DNA of 64,000 nt from Ignavibacteria bacterium (GTDB taxonomy: Bacteria; Bacteroidota; Ignavibacteria; Tepidaquicellales; Tepidaquicellaceae). Every line of letters begins with the position of its first letter. Positions within the stretch are counted from its first letter, which is position 1. The notes beneath the pieces were generated by a model. That model was not told the origin of the DNA. It saw only the letters and a list, made by a program, of their open reading frames with translations, and made no database searches. Positions 54,382 to 61,863 of this stretch are shown piece after piece. The translations under genes and the position numbers were made by a program. Location of the stretch: the NCBI GenBank assembly GCA_016719565.1, contig JADJYU010000003.1, forward strand, positions 310,001 to 374,000, read 5' to 3'.

Positions 54382-55250
54382 TCTATTATATCTATTTTAG
54401 CAATAGCTTTTTTAATGGTTTCAATTTTGCTTTCAATCTTTTCAGATTTAATTAGAAGTTTAATTGCCTGTTGTTTTGTCAGTTTACTAAATTTACGAAA
54501 TTTAGATTTCCAATAATTAATTCCTTCTAAACCAACCTCTCTAGTCTTATCTATTTCATTTTGCTTATATTTTTTTAGCATTTCAGAATTTTGTTTGGTA
54601 ATATTACAGACTATTTCATCAACTGCATGCCAATATGTAGTACCACGATGTTGAAGATCTTTATCATATTTTTTTTTAATATAAACAGGAAGTTGCCAAA
54701 GTTTTTCTAAATCACCTTTAATACCAAATTTAATTAAAAACTGAAGATGTAAATATGAAAGAAGAGTAACGTTTTGTGAAAATGCTTGTGGATATATTTG
54801 ACTTTTATCTGCAGGATATTGAGATAAAGGCGAAACTAATAATGCGTATGTGTCTTTTCTTCTCCAATCATCTAGAGATTTTACTTTAAAATCTTTTTGA
54901 TTTTTTGCAGTTCGACTTAACCTAAAACATTTAGCATCACTTACTAAAGAGTATTTTTTACATTTAGATATTACATCAGCAGAGTTTCCTCTTGTGCGAA
55001 GAACTTCTGATTTTAAACCAATTATATTTAAAGAACGAGCAAGTATAATATCGGAAAACTTTGACCATAATTTTTCTTCTGAACTATCGTGATTAAAAAC
55101 TTCAGGCATTATACCAACCTGAATTAATTCTTTGATTAATATTTTTTTATTAAGTGAACTATATTTTTTTTCAATAATTTCAAATGAGTTAGTCTCTCTA
55201 CTATACTTAAAAATATCATCAATAATTTTCTCTCTGAAGGTTTTATTCAT
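54378..55250 (-). CDS. HindIII-like type II restriction endonuclease
   Basis: This 290-residue protein is close in length to HindIII (300). Its central region 'LVSDAKCFRLSRTAKNQKDF' followed by 'KVKSLDDWRRKDTYALLVSP' and 'QYPADKSQIY' matches, from memory, the HindIII segment around its PD-(D/E)xK site ('LVADAKSFRLSRTAKNQKDF'). The catalytic residues would be D92 in RGNSADV and D105-A-K107. The C-terminal 'EIDKTREVGLEGINYWKSK' and 'TKQQAIKLLIKSEKIESKIE' also match HindIII's end in style. The expected target is AAGCTT. The gene precedes its methyltransferase and overlaps it by four bases. No controller (C) protein gene is seen. Confidence 0.85.
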   Translation of the reverse strand: MNKTFREKIIDDIFKYSRETNSFEIIEKKYSSLNKKILIKELIQVGIMPEVFNHDSSEEKLWSKFSDIILARSLNIIGLKSEVLRTRGNSADVISKCKKYSLVSDAKCFRLSRTAKNQKDFKVKSLDDWRRKDTYALLVSPLSQYPADKSQIYPQAFSQNVTLLSYLHLQFLIKFGIKGDLEKLWQLPVYIKKKYDKDLQHRGTTYWHAVDEIVCNITKQNSEMLKKYKQNEIDKTREVGLEGINYWKSKFRKFSKLTKQQAIKLLIKSEKIESKIETIKKAIAKIDIIE

Positions 55251-55445
55251 TAATTAAAAATAGACAAAGAAATATTTACTAAAAAGTATAAAAGTTAGCG
55301 TTCATATATTAATCGGAAATTTTCAACAAAATTTTTAGAACAAATTGATGTCATGCTTAAGTGGAAATGAAATTTCACGAAGTAAGTGGATAATTCATTC
55401 CTATATCGTTACCATTATTTTTAAATTATTAGAGTAGGAAAAATA

Positions 55446-55479
55446 AAAAACCCTATAAGTGTTTATTCTTAAAGGGTTT
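55446..55479 (-). terminator. Imperfect hairpin beside the tRNA-Thr gene
   Basis: AAACCCTATAAG and CTTAAAGGGTTT form an imperfect stem with T-rich sequence beyond it on the minus strand. It may end the tRNA transcript now that the island separates the tRNA from its older terminator at 53462-53493. Confidence 0.55.
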
Positions 55480-55486
55480 GACTGTA

Positions 55487-55532
55487 GAGCTGGTGAGCAG
55501 ATTTGAACTGCTGACCTGCTGATTACGAATCA
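55487..55532 (-). repeat. Right 46-bp direct repeat within tRNA-Thr
   Basis: Identical to 53503-53548. It forms the 3' part of the intact tRNA-Thr. Confidence 0.95.
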
Positions 55533-55560
55533 GCTGCTCTACCAACTGAGCTACACCAGC
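55488..55560 (-). tRNA. tRNA-Thr (anticodon CGT)
   Basis: Acceptor GCTGGTG pairs with CACCAGC. The D arm is GCTC/GAGC. The anticodon stem GCTGA/TCAGC holds the loop TTCGTAA with anticodon CGT. The T arm is AGCAG-TTCAAAT-CTGCT and the discriminator is T. CCA is not encoded. Its 3' part is duplicated at 53503-53548 on the other side of the restriction-modification island. Confidence 0.95.
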
Positions 55561-55620
55561 AATTCAATTTTCAATTATCAATTATCAATGTTCAATTAAA
55601 AGCTAATTACTAATTTTAAC
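55561..55620. repeat. AT-rich short repeats left of the four-helix-bundle gene
   Basis: Iterated 'TCAATTATCAATTATCAATG' type words. The reverse complement of the same words occurs on the other side of the gene (56047-56133). Confidence 0.6.
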
Positions 55621-55625
55621 TATAA

Positions 55626-55991
55626 TTACTTCATATTGGACTTTGTTGTACCGATTATTTTTCCTAATATTTTTATTAACTCAGCACATTTACTTTCCAA
55701 ATTTACATATTTTGAAAGATCAATATATTCAGCATCTTTTAATAATCTCAGCCAGTACTTTGTTTCTCTGGATTCTCTATAAGCAATTGACATTTTAAAA
55801 ATAAAATCTCTTTTACTATTGCTTCCAACTGATTCTTCAATGTTTGAACCAATTGAAACTCCACTTCTTAAAATTTGATTAGATAAAATACTGTCGCGCT
55901 TTGATTCCCTAAGATATTTACAAAGATTAACAATTTCTAAAGCAAAAGTATAAGATTTCTCTTTAACAATGTTTCTCTTTTCACCACACAT
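55626..55991 (-). CDS. Four-helix-bundle (23S rRNA intervening-sequence type) protein
   Basis: This 121-residue helical protein matches the TIGR02436 family: 'SYTFALEIVNLCKYL', 'ILRSGVSIGSNIEESVGSNS', 'DFIFKMSIAYRESRETKYWL' and 'LIKILGKIIGTTKS'. Family members are found in 23S rRNA intervening sequences and as free-standing genes in Bacteroidota, and they are related to the Avd protein of diversity-generating retroelements. Their biochemical role is not settled. Here the gene stands between two sets of short AT-rich repeats in inverted orientation, next to tRNA-Thr and the restriction-modification island. No 23S rRNA is nearby. Confidence 0.85.
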   Translation of the reverse strand: MCGEKRNIVKEKSYTFALEIVNLCKYLRESKRDSILSNQILRSGVSIGSNIEESVGSNSKRDFIFKMSIAYRESRETKYWLRLLKDAEYIDLSKYVNLESKCAELIKILGKIIGTTKSNMK

Positions 55992-56046
55992 AATTTCATC
56001 CTTTCAGAAGTCATAATATTCATAAAAACTATAAAACATTAATAAT

Positions 56047-56133
56047 TCAAATCAAAAAAACAATTGAAAATTGATCTTTGAAAATTAAACATTGATCATA
56101 AATCATTGATCATTGATCATTGATAATTCTCTT
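56047..56133. repeat. AT-rich short repeats right of the four-helix-bundle gene
   Basis: Contains 'AATTGAAAATTGATC' and several copies of 'ATTGATCATTGATC', ending at the ahcY stop. It is inverted relative to the words at 55561-55620. Confidence 0.65.
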
Positions 56134-57459
56134 TTAATATCTGTATGTATCGGATTTATATGGACCCGCAACTTCCACTCCAATATATTCAGCCTGCTCT
56201 TTTGAAAGTGTCTCAAGTTTTGCGCCGACTTTTTCAAGGTGGAGTCTTGCTACTTTTTCATCAAGATGTTTCGGCAATACATAAACTTTGTTCTCATAAT
56301 TTGCAAAGTTAGTCCAGAGTTCGATCTGTGCCAGAACCTGATTAGTAAATGAGTTTGACATTACAAATGAAGGATGTCCCATTGCGCAGCCGAGATTTAC
56401 AAGTCTGCCTTCTGCAAGGATTATGATCTCATTTCCGTCAACATTATATATATCCACCTGCGGCTTAATTGTATCTTTTGTCTCACCGTAATTTTTATTA
56501 AGCCATGCCATGTCAATTTCATTATCAAAATGTCCGATGTTACATACAATAGCTTTATCTTTCATTCCTTTGAAATGTCTGTCTGTAATGATATTGTAAT
56601 TACCGGTTGCAGTTACAAATATGTCAGCCATATTAACAGCTTCATCCATCGTTACTACCTGAAATCCGTCCATTGCAGCCTGAAGCGCGCAGATCGGATC
56701 GATCTCTGTAATTAAAACTCTTGCGCCTGCTCCTCTTAATGACTGCGCAGAACCTTTACCGACATCACCGTAACCTGCGACCACTGCTACTTTTCCTGCC
56801 ATCATTATATCTGTCGCTCTTCTGATCGCATCTACCAAAGATTCTTTACAACCGTATTTATTATCGAATTTTGACTTTGTAACCGAGTCATTTACATTGA
56901 TTGCCGGTACAGAGAGTGTTCCCTTTTTCATTCTTTCATAAAGTCTTAATACACCTGTAGTTGTCTCTTCGGATAATCCTTTGATCTCTGCAATAAGTTC
57001 GGGATATTTATCAAAGACCATATTTGTAAGATCGCCGCCGTCATCGAGAATCATGTTCAAAGGCTTTCTGTCTTCACCGAAGAATAATGTCTGCTCAATA
57101 CACCAGTTAAATTCTTCCTCGTTCATTCCTTTCCACGCGTATACCGGAATTCCCGCTGCCGCTATTGCCGCTGCTGCGTGATCCTGTGTCGAGAAAATAT
57201 TACATGAAGACCATGTTACTTCAGCTCCGAGGTCTTTAAGTGTTTCAATTAATACCGCTGTCTGAATTGTCATATGCAGACATCCGGCAATCCTTGCGCC
57301 TTTCAGAGGTTTTTGTGATTTGTATTCTTCTCTGATCGACATTAATCCCGGCATTTCCGCCTCGGCAAGTCTGATCTCTTTTCTGCCCCATTCAGCAAGT
57401 GAAATATCTTTTACTTTATAAGGCAATACTTTGGTATTATCTAATGTTGATGTGCTCAA
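56134..57459 (-). CDS. ahcY: Adenosylhomocysteinase
   Basis: AhcY hydrolyses S-adenosylhomocysteine to adenosine and homocysteine, clearing the product inhibitor of methyltransferases. It uses bound NAD. Seen are 'GARIAGCLHMTIQTAVLIET', 'SCNIFSTQDHAAAAIA', the NAD motif 'VAVVAGYGDVGKGSA', and the C-terminal 'YKSDTYRY'. The length of 441 is typical for bacteria. The start is TTG at 57459, decided by an AAAAGGAG ribosome-binding site about 9 bases upstream. No riboswitch is obvious in the 220-base leader region. Confidence 0.96.
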   Translation of the reverse strand: MSTSTLDNTKVLPYKVKDISLAEWGRKEIRLAEAEMPGLMSIREEYKSQKPLKGARIAGCLHMTIQTAVLIETLKDLGAEVTWSSCNIFSTQDHAAAAIAAAGIPVYAWKGMNEEEFNWCIEQTLFFGEDRKPLNMILDDGGDLTNMVFDKYPELIAEIKGLSEETTTGVLRLYERMKKGTLSVPAINVNDSVTKSKFDNKYGCKESLVDAIRRATDIMMAGKVAVVAGYGDVGKGSAQSLRGAGARVLITEIDPICALQAAMDGFQVVTMDEAVNMADIFVTATGNYNIITDRHFKGMKDKAIVCNIGHFDNEIDMAWLNKNYGETKDTIKPQVDIYNVDGNEIIILAEGRLVNLGCAMGHPSFVMSNSFTNQVLAQIELWTNFANYENKVYVLPKHLDEKVARLHLEKVGAKLETLSKEQAEYIGVEVAGPYKSDTYRY

Positions 57460-57684
57460 ATTATAACTCCTTTTATTTTTTAATTATTAGTTTACTAAGA
57501 TTTTTGGACTGTAAAGATAACACATATATTTTTTTAAATAAATCGATTAATTTGTATTTTTTATGGATAGTAAGAAATTATTTGATCTGTGAAACGGGAA
57601 TATATTCTTTTGAAAATACAGATAGTTTTGAACCAGTTTAACTCGTTTTAATTAAATTCAGAGATAGATACAAATTATTTTTTA

Positions 57685-58341
57685 TTAAAGATCCGACAGA
57701 ACTGATTTATTTTCAATTGCAAATTTGATAAGACTGTGACTGCCTCTTAGGTTAAGTTTATTACTGATATTTGTGCGGTGGTTTTCAATTGTCCTGGGAC
57801 TGAGGAAAAGATCTCTGGCAATTTCCTTACTGGTTTTATTTTCTGATATGAATTTTAGGATCCTCTTTTCAGTCTGTGTGAGATTTTCAAGTGAAGGCGT
57901 ATTGCTTTTAAGTTCATTCAGACGTTTCCTTCTGTTAACGGCAAAGTTTGATACGGAAGGACTTATGAAATAATTATCTTCCCAGACTGACCAGATACAT
58001 TTTATTATATCATTAACTGCGCTGTCTTTAAGTACATAACCTTTGACTCCGAGATTCATTGCTTCGTCAAAGATATCTTCCTCGGCATACATTGTGAGAA
58101 AAATTATTTTTGTTTTACTGTCTTTCAGTTTTCTCAGCACTTCAAGACCGGTCATCTTGGGCATATCAATGTCAAGCAGCGCAATGTCAGGAGTAAGCTC
58201 TTCTATTAATTCAAACGCTTTTAAACCGTTGTCACACTCACCTTTTATTATAATATTCTTATCAGTTTCTATGATCTGTTTAAGTCCGTTTCTGAAAATA
58301 GGATGATCGTCTGCCATGATAATTTCAAGCTGCTTCTCCAT
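57685..58341 (-). CDS. NarL/FixJ-type response regulator
   Basis: This 218-residue protein has a receiver domain (about 1-120) with acidic pocket D11-D12, phosphoacceptor D57 in 'ALLDIDMPKMTG' and the Lys in 'KGYVLKDSA'. It is followed by a LuxR-type helix-turn-helix (about 150-215: 'LTQTEKRILKFISENKTSKE', 'LFLSPRTIENHRTNISNKL'). It binds DNA as a transcription regulator when phosphorylated. The histidine kinase gene lies 190 bases upstream on the same strand and is its likely partner. Targets are unknown. Confidence 0.92.
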   Translation of the reverse strand: MEKQLEIIMADDHPIFRNGLKQIIETDKNIIIKGECDNGLKAFELIEELTPDIALLDIDMPKMTGLEVLRKLKDSKTKIIFLTMYAEEDIFDEAMNLGVKGYVLKDSAVNDIIKCIWSVWEDNYFISPSVSNFAVNRRKRLNELKSNTPSLENLTQTEKRILKFISENKTSKEIARDLFLSPRTIENHRTNISNKLNLRGSHSLIKFAIENKSVLSDL

Positions 58342-58531
58342 CGGTTTTATTTTAGTATTGGTTTGAATTATTTAAAATCAAAATACCTACATCTGATTAA
58401 TTGTTCAATTGTTATTTTTTGCAGTGAATGAGATATGAACTGTTTTAGATATGTCTAAATAAATCTATAAAGTTAATAATGAACTTTGCATTCGTAAATT
58501 ATTATACATTATTCAGGATTTAACAAATACT

Positions 58532-61500
58532 TCAAAAAGGTACTTTAAAATTTAATGTAGTTCCTTCTCCCGGAACGGATTCAATATTCATCTCGCCCTT
58601 TATAAGTCTGATCCTTTCGAGTATACCCTGAATTCCGAAACCGTGTTTACCTTTTTCGGATTTTAATTTATTTTCATCAAATCCAATACCGTCATCTCCG
58701 ATCAGTATAGATATAAAATTTTCTCCCCTGCTGATATTGAGAATTACTTCACTTGCTTCCGAATGCCTTAAAATATTATTCATACATTCCTGAATTATTC
58801 TGTATATACTTATCTCAGATTCCGGCAGGAGAATTTTATCAATATTATCTATACTGCATGTAAACTTGATCTCAGCAGTTCCCTTAAGTCTTTCGATTAT
58901 CGATCCTATCGCCTTTGATAAACCCAGACGTTCGATCTGATAAGGGTGAAGGGAATATGAAATTTCCCTGACATTCTTCAATGCATCGGTAATTACATCC
59001 GAGACTTCATTTATATTTTTAAATACAATTTCGCTGTCATCAGGATTATTCAGACTTATCTGAAGTTTATTTTTTGAGATAAGGAGATCCTGTCCGATGC
59101 TGTCGTGAAGTTCGCCTGCAATTCTTTTCCTTTCATTTTCCTGTGTCTCGAGAAGTTTCTTTGTAAACTCTTCCTGAGCTTTTCTGTCTTTTCTCAGTCT
59201 GTTTATTTTACTCTGATATACGCTACCGGATGCCGCGATCACACTTAATGCGCTCAGGGATTTAAACCATTTTTTTTTCCAGAACGGCGGAGTAATGTTT
59301 ATTTTAATTGAATCACCAATAGTATTCCAGATCCCGTCATTATTGGATCCAATGACATTAAATTCATATTCACCTGCATCAAGATTAGTATAAGTGGCAA
59401 ATCTTCTGTTACCTGAATTTATCCAGCCTGAATCAAATCCCTTCATTCGGTAAGCGTACGCATTTTTTCCGGGTATATTAAAATCCAGCGCTGAAAACTC
59501 AAATGAAAATACACTCTCTTTATATGTAAGGTTTAATTCATCCGTAACAGAAACAGATTTTGACAGCGGACTTCCTTCTATACCGGGTTTTACTTCTTTA
59601 TTAAATATTTTAAAATCCGTTATGATAATTTCGGGAACATATGTATTGTCATTTATTTCATCCGCTCTGAAAATATTAAATCCGTTAATACCGCCGAATA
59701 CCAGATCGCCGTTTTTCATTTTTATACAAGCCCATGCATTAAATTCATTACTTTGTAAACCGTCTCTCACATCATAATTCTTAATTCTATTATTTGCAGG
59801 ATCAATTTTTGATATGCCTTTATTGGAGCTGATCCAGATATTCCCTTGATCATCTTCGAGAATTCCGTTAATTGTATTATTCGGCAGTCCGTCTTTAGTT
59901 GAAATTTTTATGAAATTTTTTGAGCCTCGCGGTAATATGTTCAATCCTGAATCATATGTTCCAATCCATAAATTTCCCTTACTGTCTTTTAAAAAATCCG
60001 TTGTAAAATTACTGCTGATACTGCCCGGATCTTTCGGATCATTTTTAAATTGTCTGAAATTCTTTTTTACTTTATCAAAGATCAGTAAACCTCCGGTTGA
60101 AGAACCAAGCAGAAGCTCATTTTTAAATCCCGGAGCGATTTTCCGGATCCTCTTATCTCTGACGTCATTAATATCTTCCGGATTTAAACTATACTGAACA
60201 GCTTTTTCACTAACGGGATCAAATCTATAAATACCTTTACCTGCCGTACCGTACCAGATGATACCGTCATCGTCTGCATATACGGAAAAAATATACAGAT
60301 AATTTTTTGTTAAGTCGTCACTTCTTTTGAAACTGTAACTGCAGAACTCATCTTTAACGGGATCATATTTTACAAGCCCTGAGCCTGAAGTACCGATCCA
60401 AAAAAAACCGTTCTTACATTCAGCAATACAGTCAATTACATTTTCAGGCGAATCATCTTCATTACTTTTTTTTAAAGATATTCTTTTAAATATATTTTCT
60501 GTAGAATTGAAAATATTGAATCCTTTGTCTGTTGTTCCTACCAGCAGATTTCCTTTTTTGTCTTCAGCAAAGCACGAAATTTTATTGCTGCTTAAACTAT
60601 TCCGGTCGTATTTTTTTTCGAAGAAGTGATAAAATTTCTTAGACTGGTTTTTGTAAATTCTCAAACCTGAGCCGAAAGTTCCTGCCCACATTATTCCGGA
60701 ACGGTCGCAGTAAATATCGAGCACCGAATTATTTCCAAGACTGTAAGGATTGTCCTTATCATTTTTGAGATGGTAAAATCTGTTTTTGTCCCTGTCGTAA
60801 ATATTTATTCCGCCTTCCTTTGTACCGATCCAGAGATTTCCTTTTTTGTCTTCGCACATCTTAGAAACCAGTCTGTTACTCAAAGAAAATTCATCGGCTG
60901 AGTCGTGCGAAAAACGGTTAAAACAGTTTTCACCGTTGACAAATTTGTTAAGCCCGTTTGTCGTCCCTACCCACAGATCTCCCTGCCTGTCACAATACAA
61001 TGAATCAACTTTATTCTCCGATAAACTTCTGTCATCATCTGCTTTATTCATATATCTTCTGAATTCAGTCCCGCCTCTGACAAGCATATTCAGTCCCTTT
61101 CCCCATGTACCAATAAAAATAGTCCCGTGGCTGTCCTGTATTACTGAAGATATTCTGTCACCGCTTATACTGCTTTCATCGTCCCGGTCATGTTTGAAAC
61201 AACCAATAAAATTTCTATCCCTGTCCAGACAAATAAGTCCGCTGCCGTATGTTCCGATCCATAGCTTTTCATCATTGTCTTCAAAAATAGTTTTTATAAT
61301 TACCGGACCGGAAATTTTCAGCTGATCAGAAATTTCTGTCTTTCTGAAATTATCCATGTCCCTGTCATATACATTTAATCCTCCGTCAGTTCCTATCCAT
61401 AATGCGCCGGCATTATCCTCATATAAAATGTTAACAAAATTATTGCTCAGACTTGATTCATTCTGATTATCATTTCTGTAAATCTTAAAGTCGTATCCGT

Positions 61501-61636
61501 CATATCTGTTTAATCCGTCCTGTGTTCCAAACCACATAAATCCCTGACGATCCTGCAAAACACTGCTTACTGAACTGTTGGAAAGTCCGTCTTCTACGGA
61601 AAGCCCGGAAAACATTATTTCAGTAAGACGTTTCAT
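58532..61636 (-). CDS. Reg_prop/Y_Y_Y sensor histidine kinase
   Basis: This 1034-residue protein has an N-terminal double propeller of Reg_prop repeats (about 10-670; recurrent 'GTxxGLNxY', e.g. 'MWFGTQDGLNRYDGYDF', 'LWIGTDGGLNVYDRD'). A Y_Y_Y domain follows ('YAYRMKGFDSGWINSG'), then one transmembrane helix (about 795-812) and a HisKA_3/HATPase kinase of the NarX type. The phosphoacceptor is His844 in 'RIAGELHDSIGQDL', and the N and G boxes are 'CMNNILRHS', 'GDDGIGFDE' and 'GFGIQGI'. The kinase phosphorylates the downstream regulator. The propeller would normally be outside the cytoplasm, but no signal peptide is present at this start. The in-frame upstream sequence is hydrophobic without an ATG, GTG or TTG before a stop. 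Confidence 0.88.
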   Translation of the reverse strand: MKRLTEIMFSGLSVEDGLSNSSVSSVLQDRQGFMWFGTQDGLNRYDGYDFKIYRNDNQNESSLSNNFVNILYEDNAGALWIGTDGGLNVYDRDMDNFRKTEISDQLKISGPVIIKTIFEDNDEKLWIGTYGSGLICLDRDRNFIGCFKHDRDDESSISGDRISSVIQDSHGTIFIGTWGKGLNMLVRGGTEFRRYMNKADDDRSLSENKVDSLYCDRQGDLWVGTTNGLNKFVNGENCFNRFSHDSADEFSLSNRLVSKMCEDKKGNLWIGTKEGGINIYDRDKNRFYHLKNDKDNPYSLGNNSVLDIYCDRSGIMWAGTFGSGLRIYKNQSKKFYHFFEKKYDRNSLSSNKISCFAEDKKGNLLVGTTDKGFNIFNSTENIFKRISLKKSNEDDSPENVIDCIAECKNGFFWIGTSGSGLVKYDPVKDEFCSYSFKRSDDLTKNYLYIFSVYADDDGIIWYGTAGKGIYRFDPVSEKAVQYSLNPEDINDVRDKRIRKIAPGFKNELLLGSSTGGLLIFDKVKKNFRQFKNDPKDPGSISSNFTTDFLKDSKGNLWIGTYDSGLNILPRGSKNFIKISTKDGLPNNTINGILEDDQGNIWISSNKGISKIDPANNRIKNYDVRDGLQSNEFNAWACIKMKNGDLVFGGINGFNIFRADEINDNTYVPEIIITDFKIFNKEVKPGIEGSPLSKSVSVTDELNLTYKESVFSFEFSALDFNIPGKNAYAYRMKGFDSGWINSGNRRFATYTNLDAGEYEFNVIGSNNDGIWNTIGDSIKINITPPFWKKKWFKSLSALSVIAASGSVYQSKINRLRKDRKAQEEFTKKLLETQENERKRIAGELHDSIGQDLLISKNKLQISLNNPDDSEIVFKNINEVSDVITDALKNVREISYSLHPYQIERLGLSKAIGSIIERLKGTAEIKFTCSIDNIDKILLPESEISIYRIIQECMNNILRHSEASEVILNISRGENFISILIGDDGIGFDENKLKSEKGKHGFGIQGILERIRLIKGEMNIESVPGEGTTLNFKVPF

Positions 61637-61863
61637 TATGTTAATTAAATTTAATAAGATTAAATTGATGCAGACAGGTATATTATCTGCAGCTAAACAG
61701 CGGTCAAATGACCGGTATCAAATCAGATTTGACAATGCATTCTTTCATTTGAATTATAATCTACTGAAATCAACTCAGTAAATTTACTTACCAATATTAC
61801 AGATTCATCAGATCTTATCTTACTTTAATTCTTCAGGATCTTTTATTCATTTACTCATATATA

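Larger units (their letters stand above)
53503..55532 (-). mobile_element. Restriction-modification island bracketed by tRNA-Thr direct repeats
   Basis: A 46-bp perfect direct repeat (53503-53548 and 55487-55532) consists of the 3' part of tRNA-Thr from the anticodon stem to just past the discriminator base. Between the copies lie only a DNA methyltransferase gene and a HindIII-like endonuclease gene. No integrase, transposase or terminal inverted repeat is visible. The right copy completes the intact tRNA. The two genes look more AT-rich than their neighbours. Integration or long target duplication at the tRNA is inferred. Confidence 0.8.

Noticed and set aside
53549..55486. Integrase or C (controller) protein inside the RM island
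   Set aside because: The space outside the two genes (55251-55486 and 8 bases at the left) has no ORF that could encode either.
55626..55991. Diversity-generating retroelement (Avd homologue)
   Set aside because: No reverse transcriptase, template repeat or variable repeat is present nearby.
57460..57684. SAH riboswitch in front of ahcY
   Set aside because: The leader is AT-rich and no conserved GC-rich pseudoknot core could be recognised.
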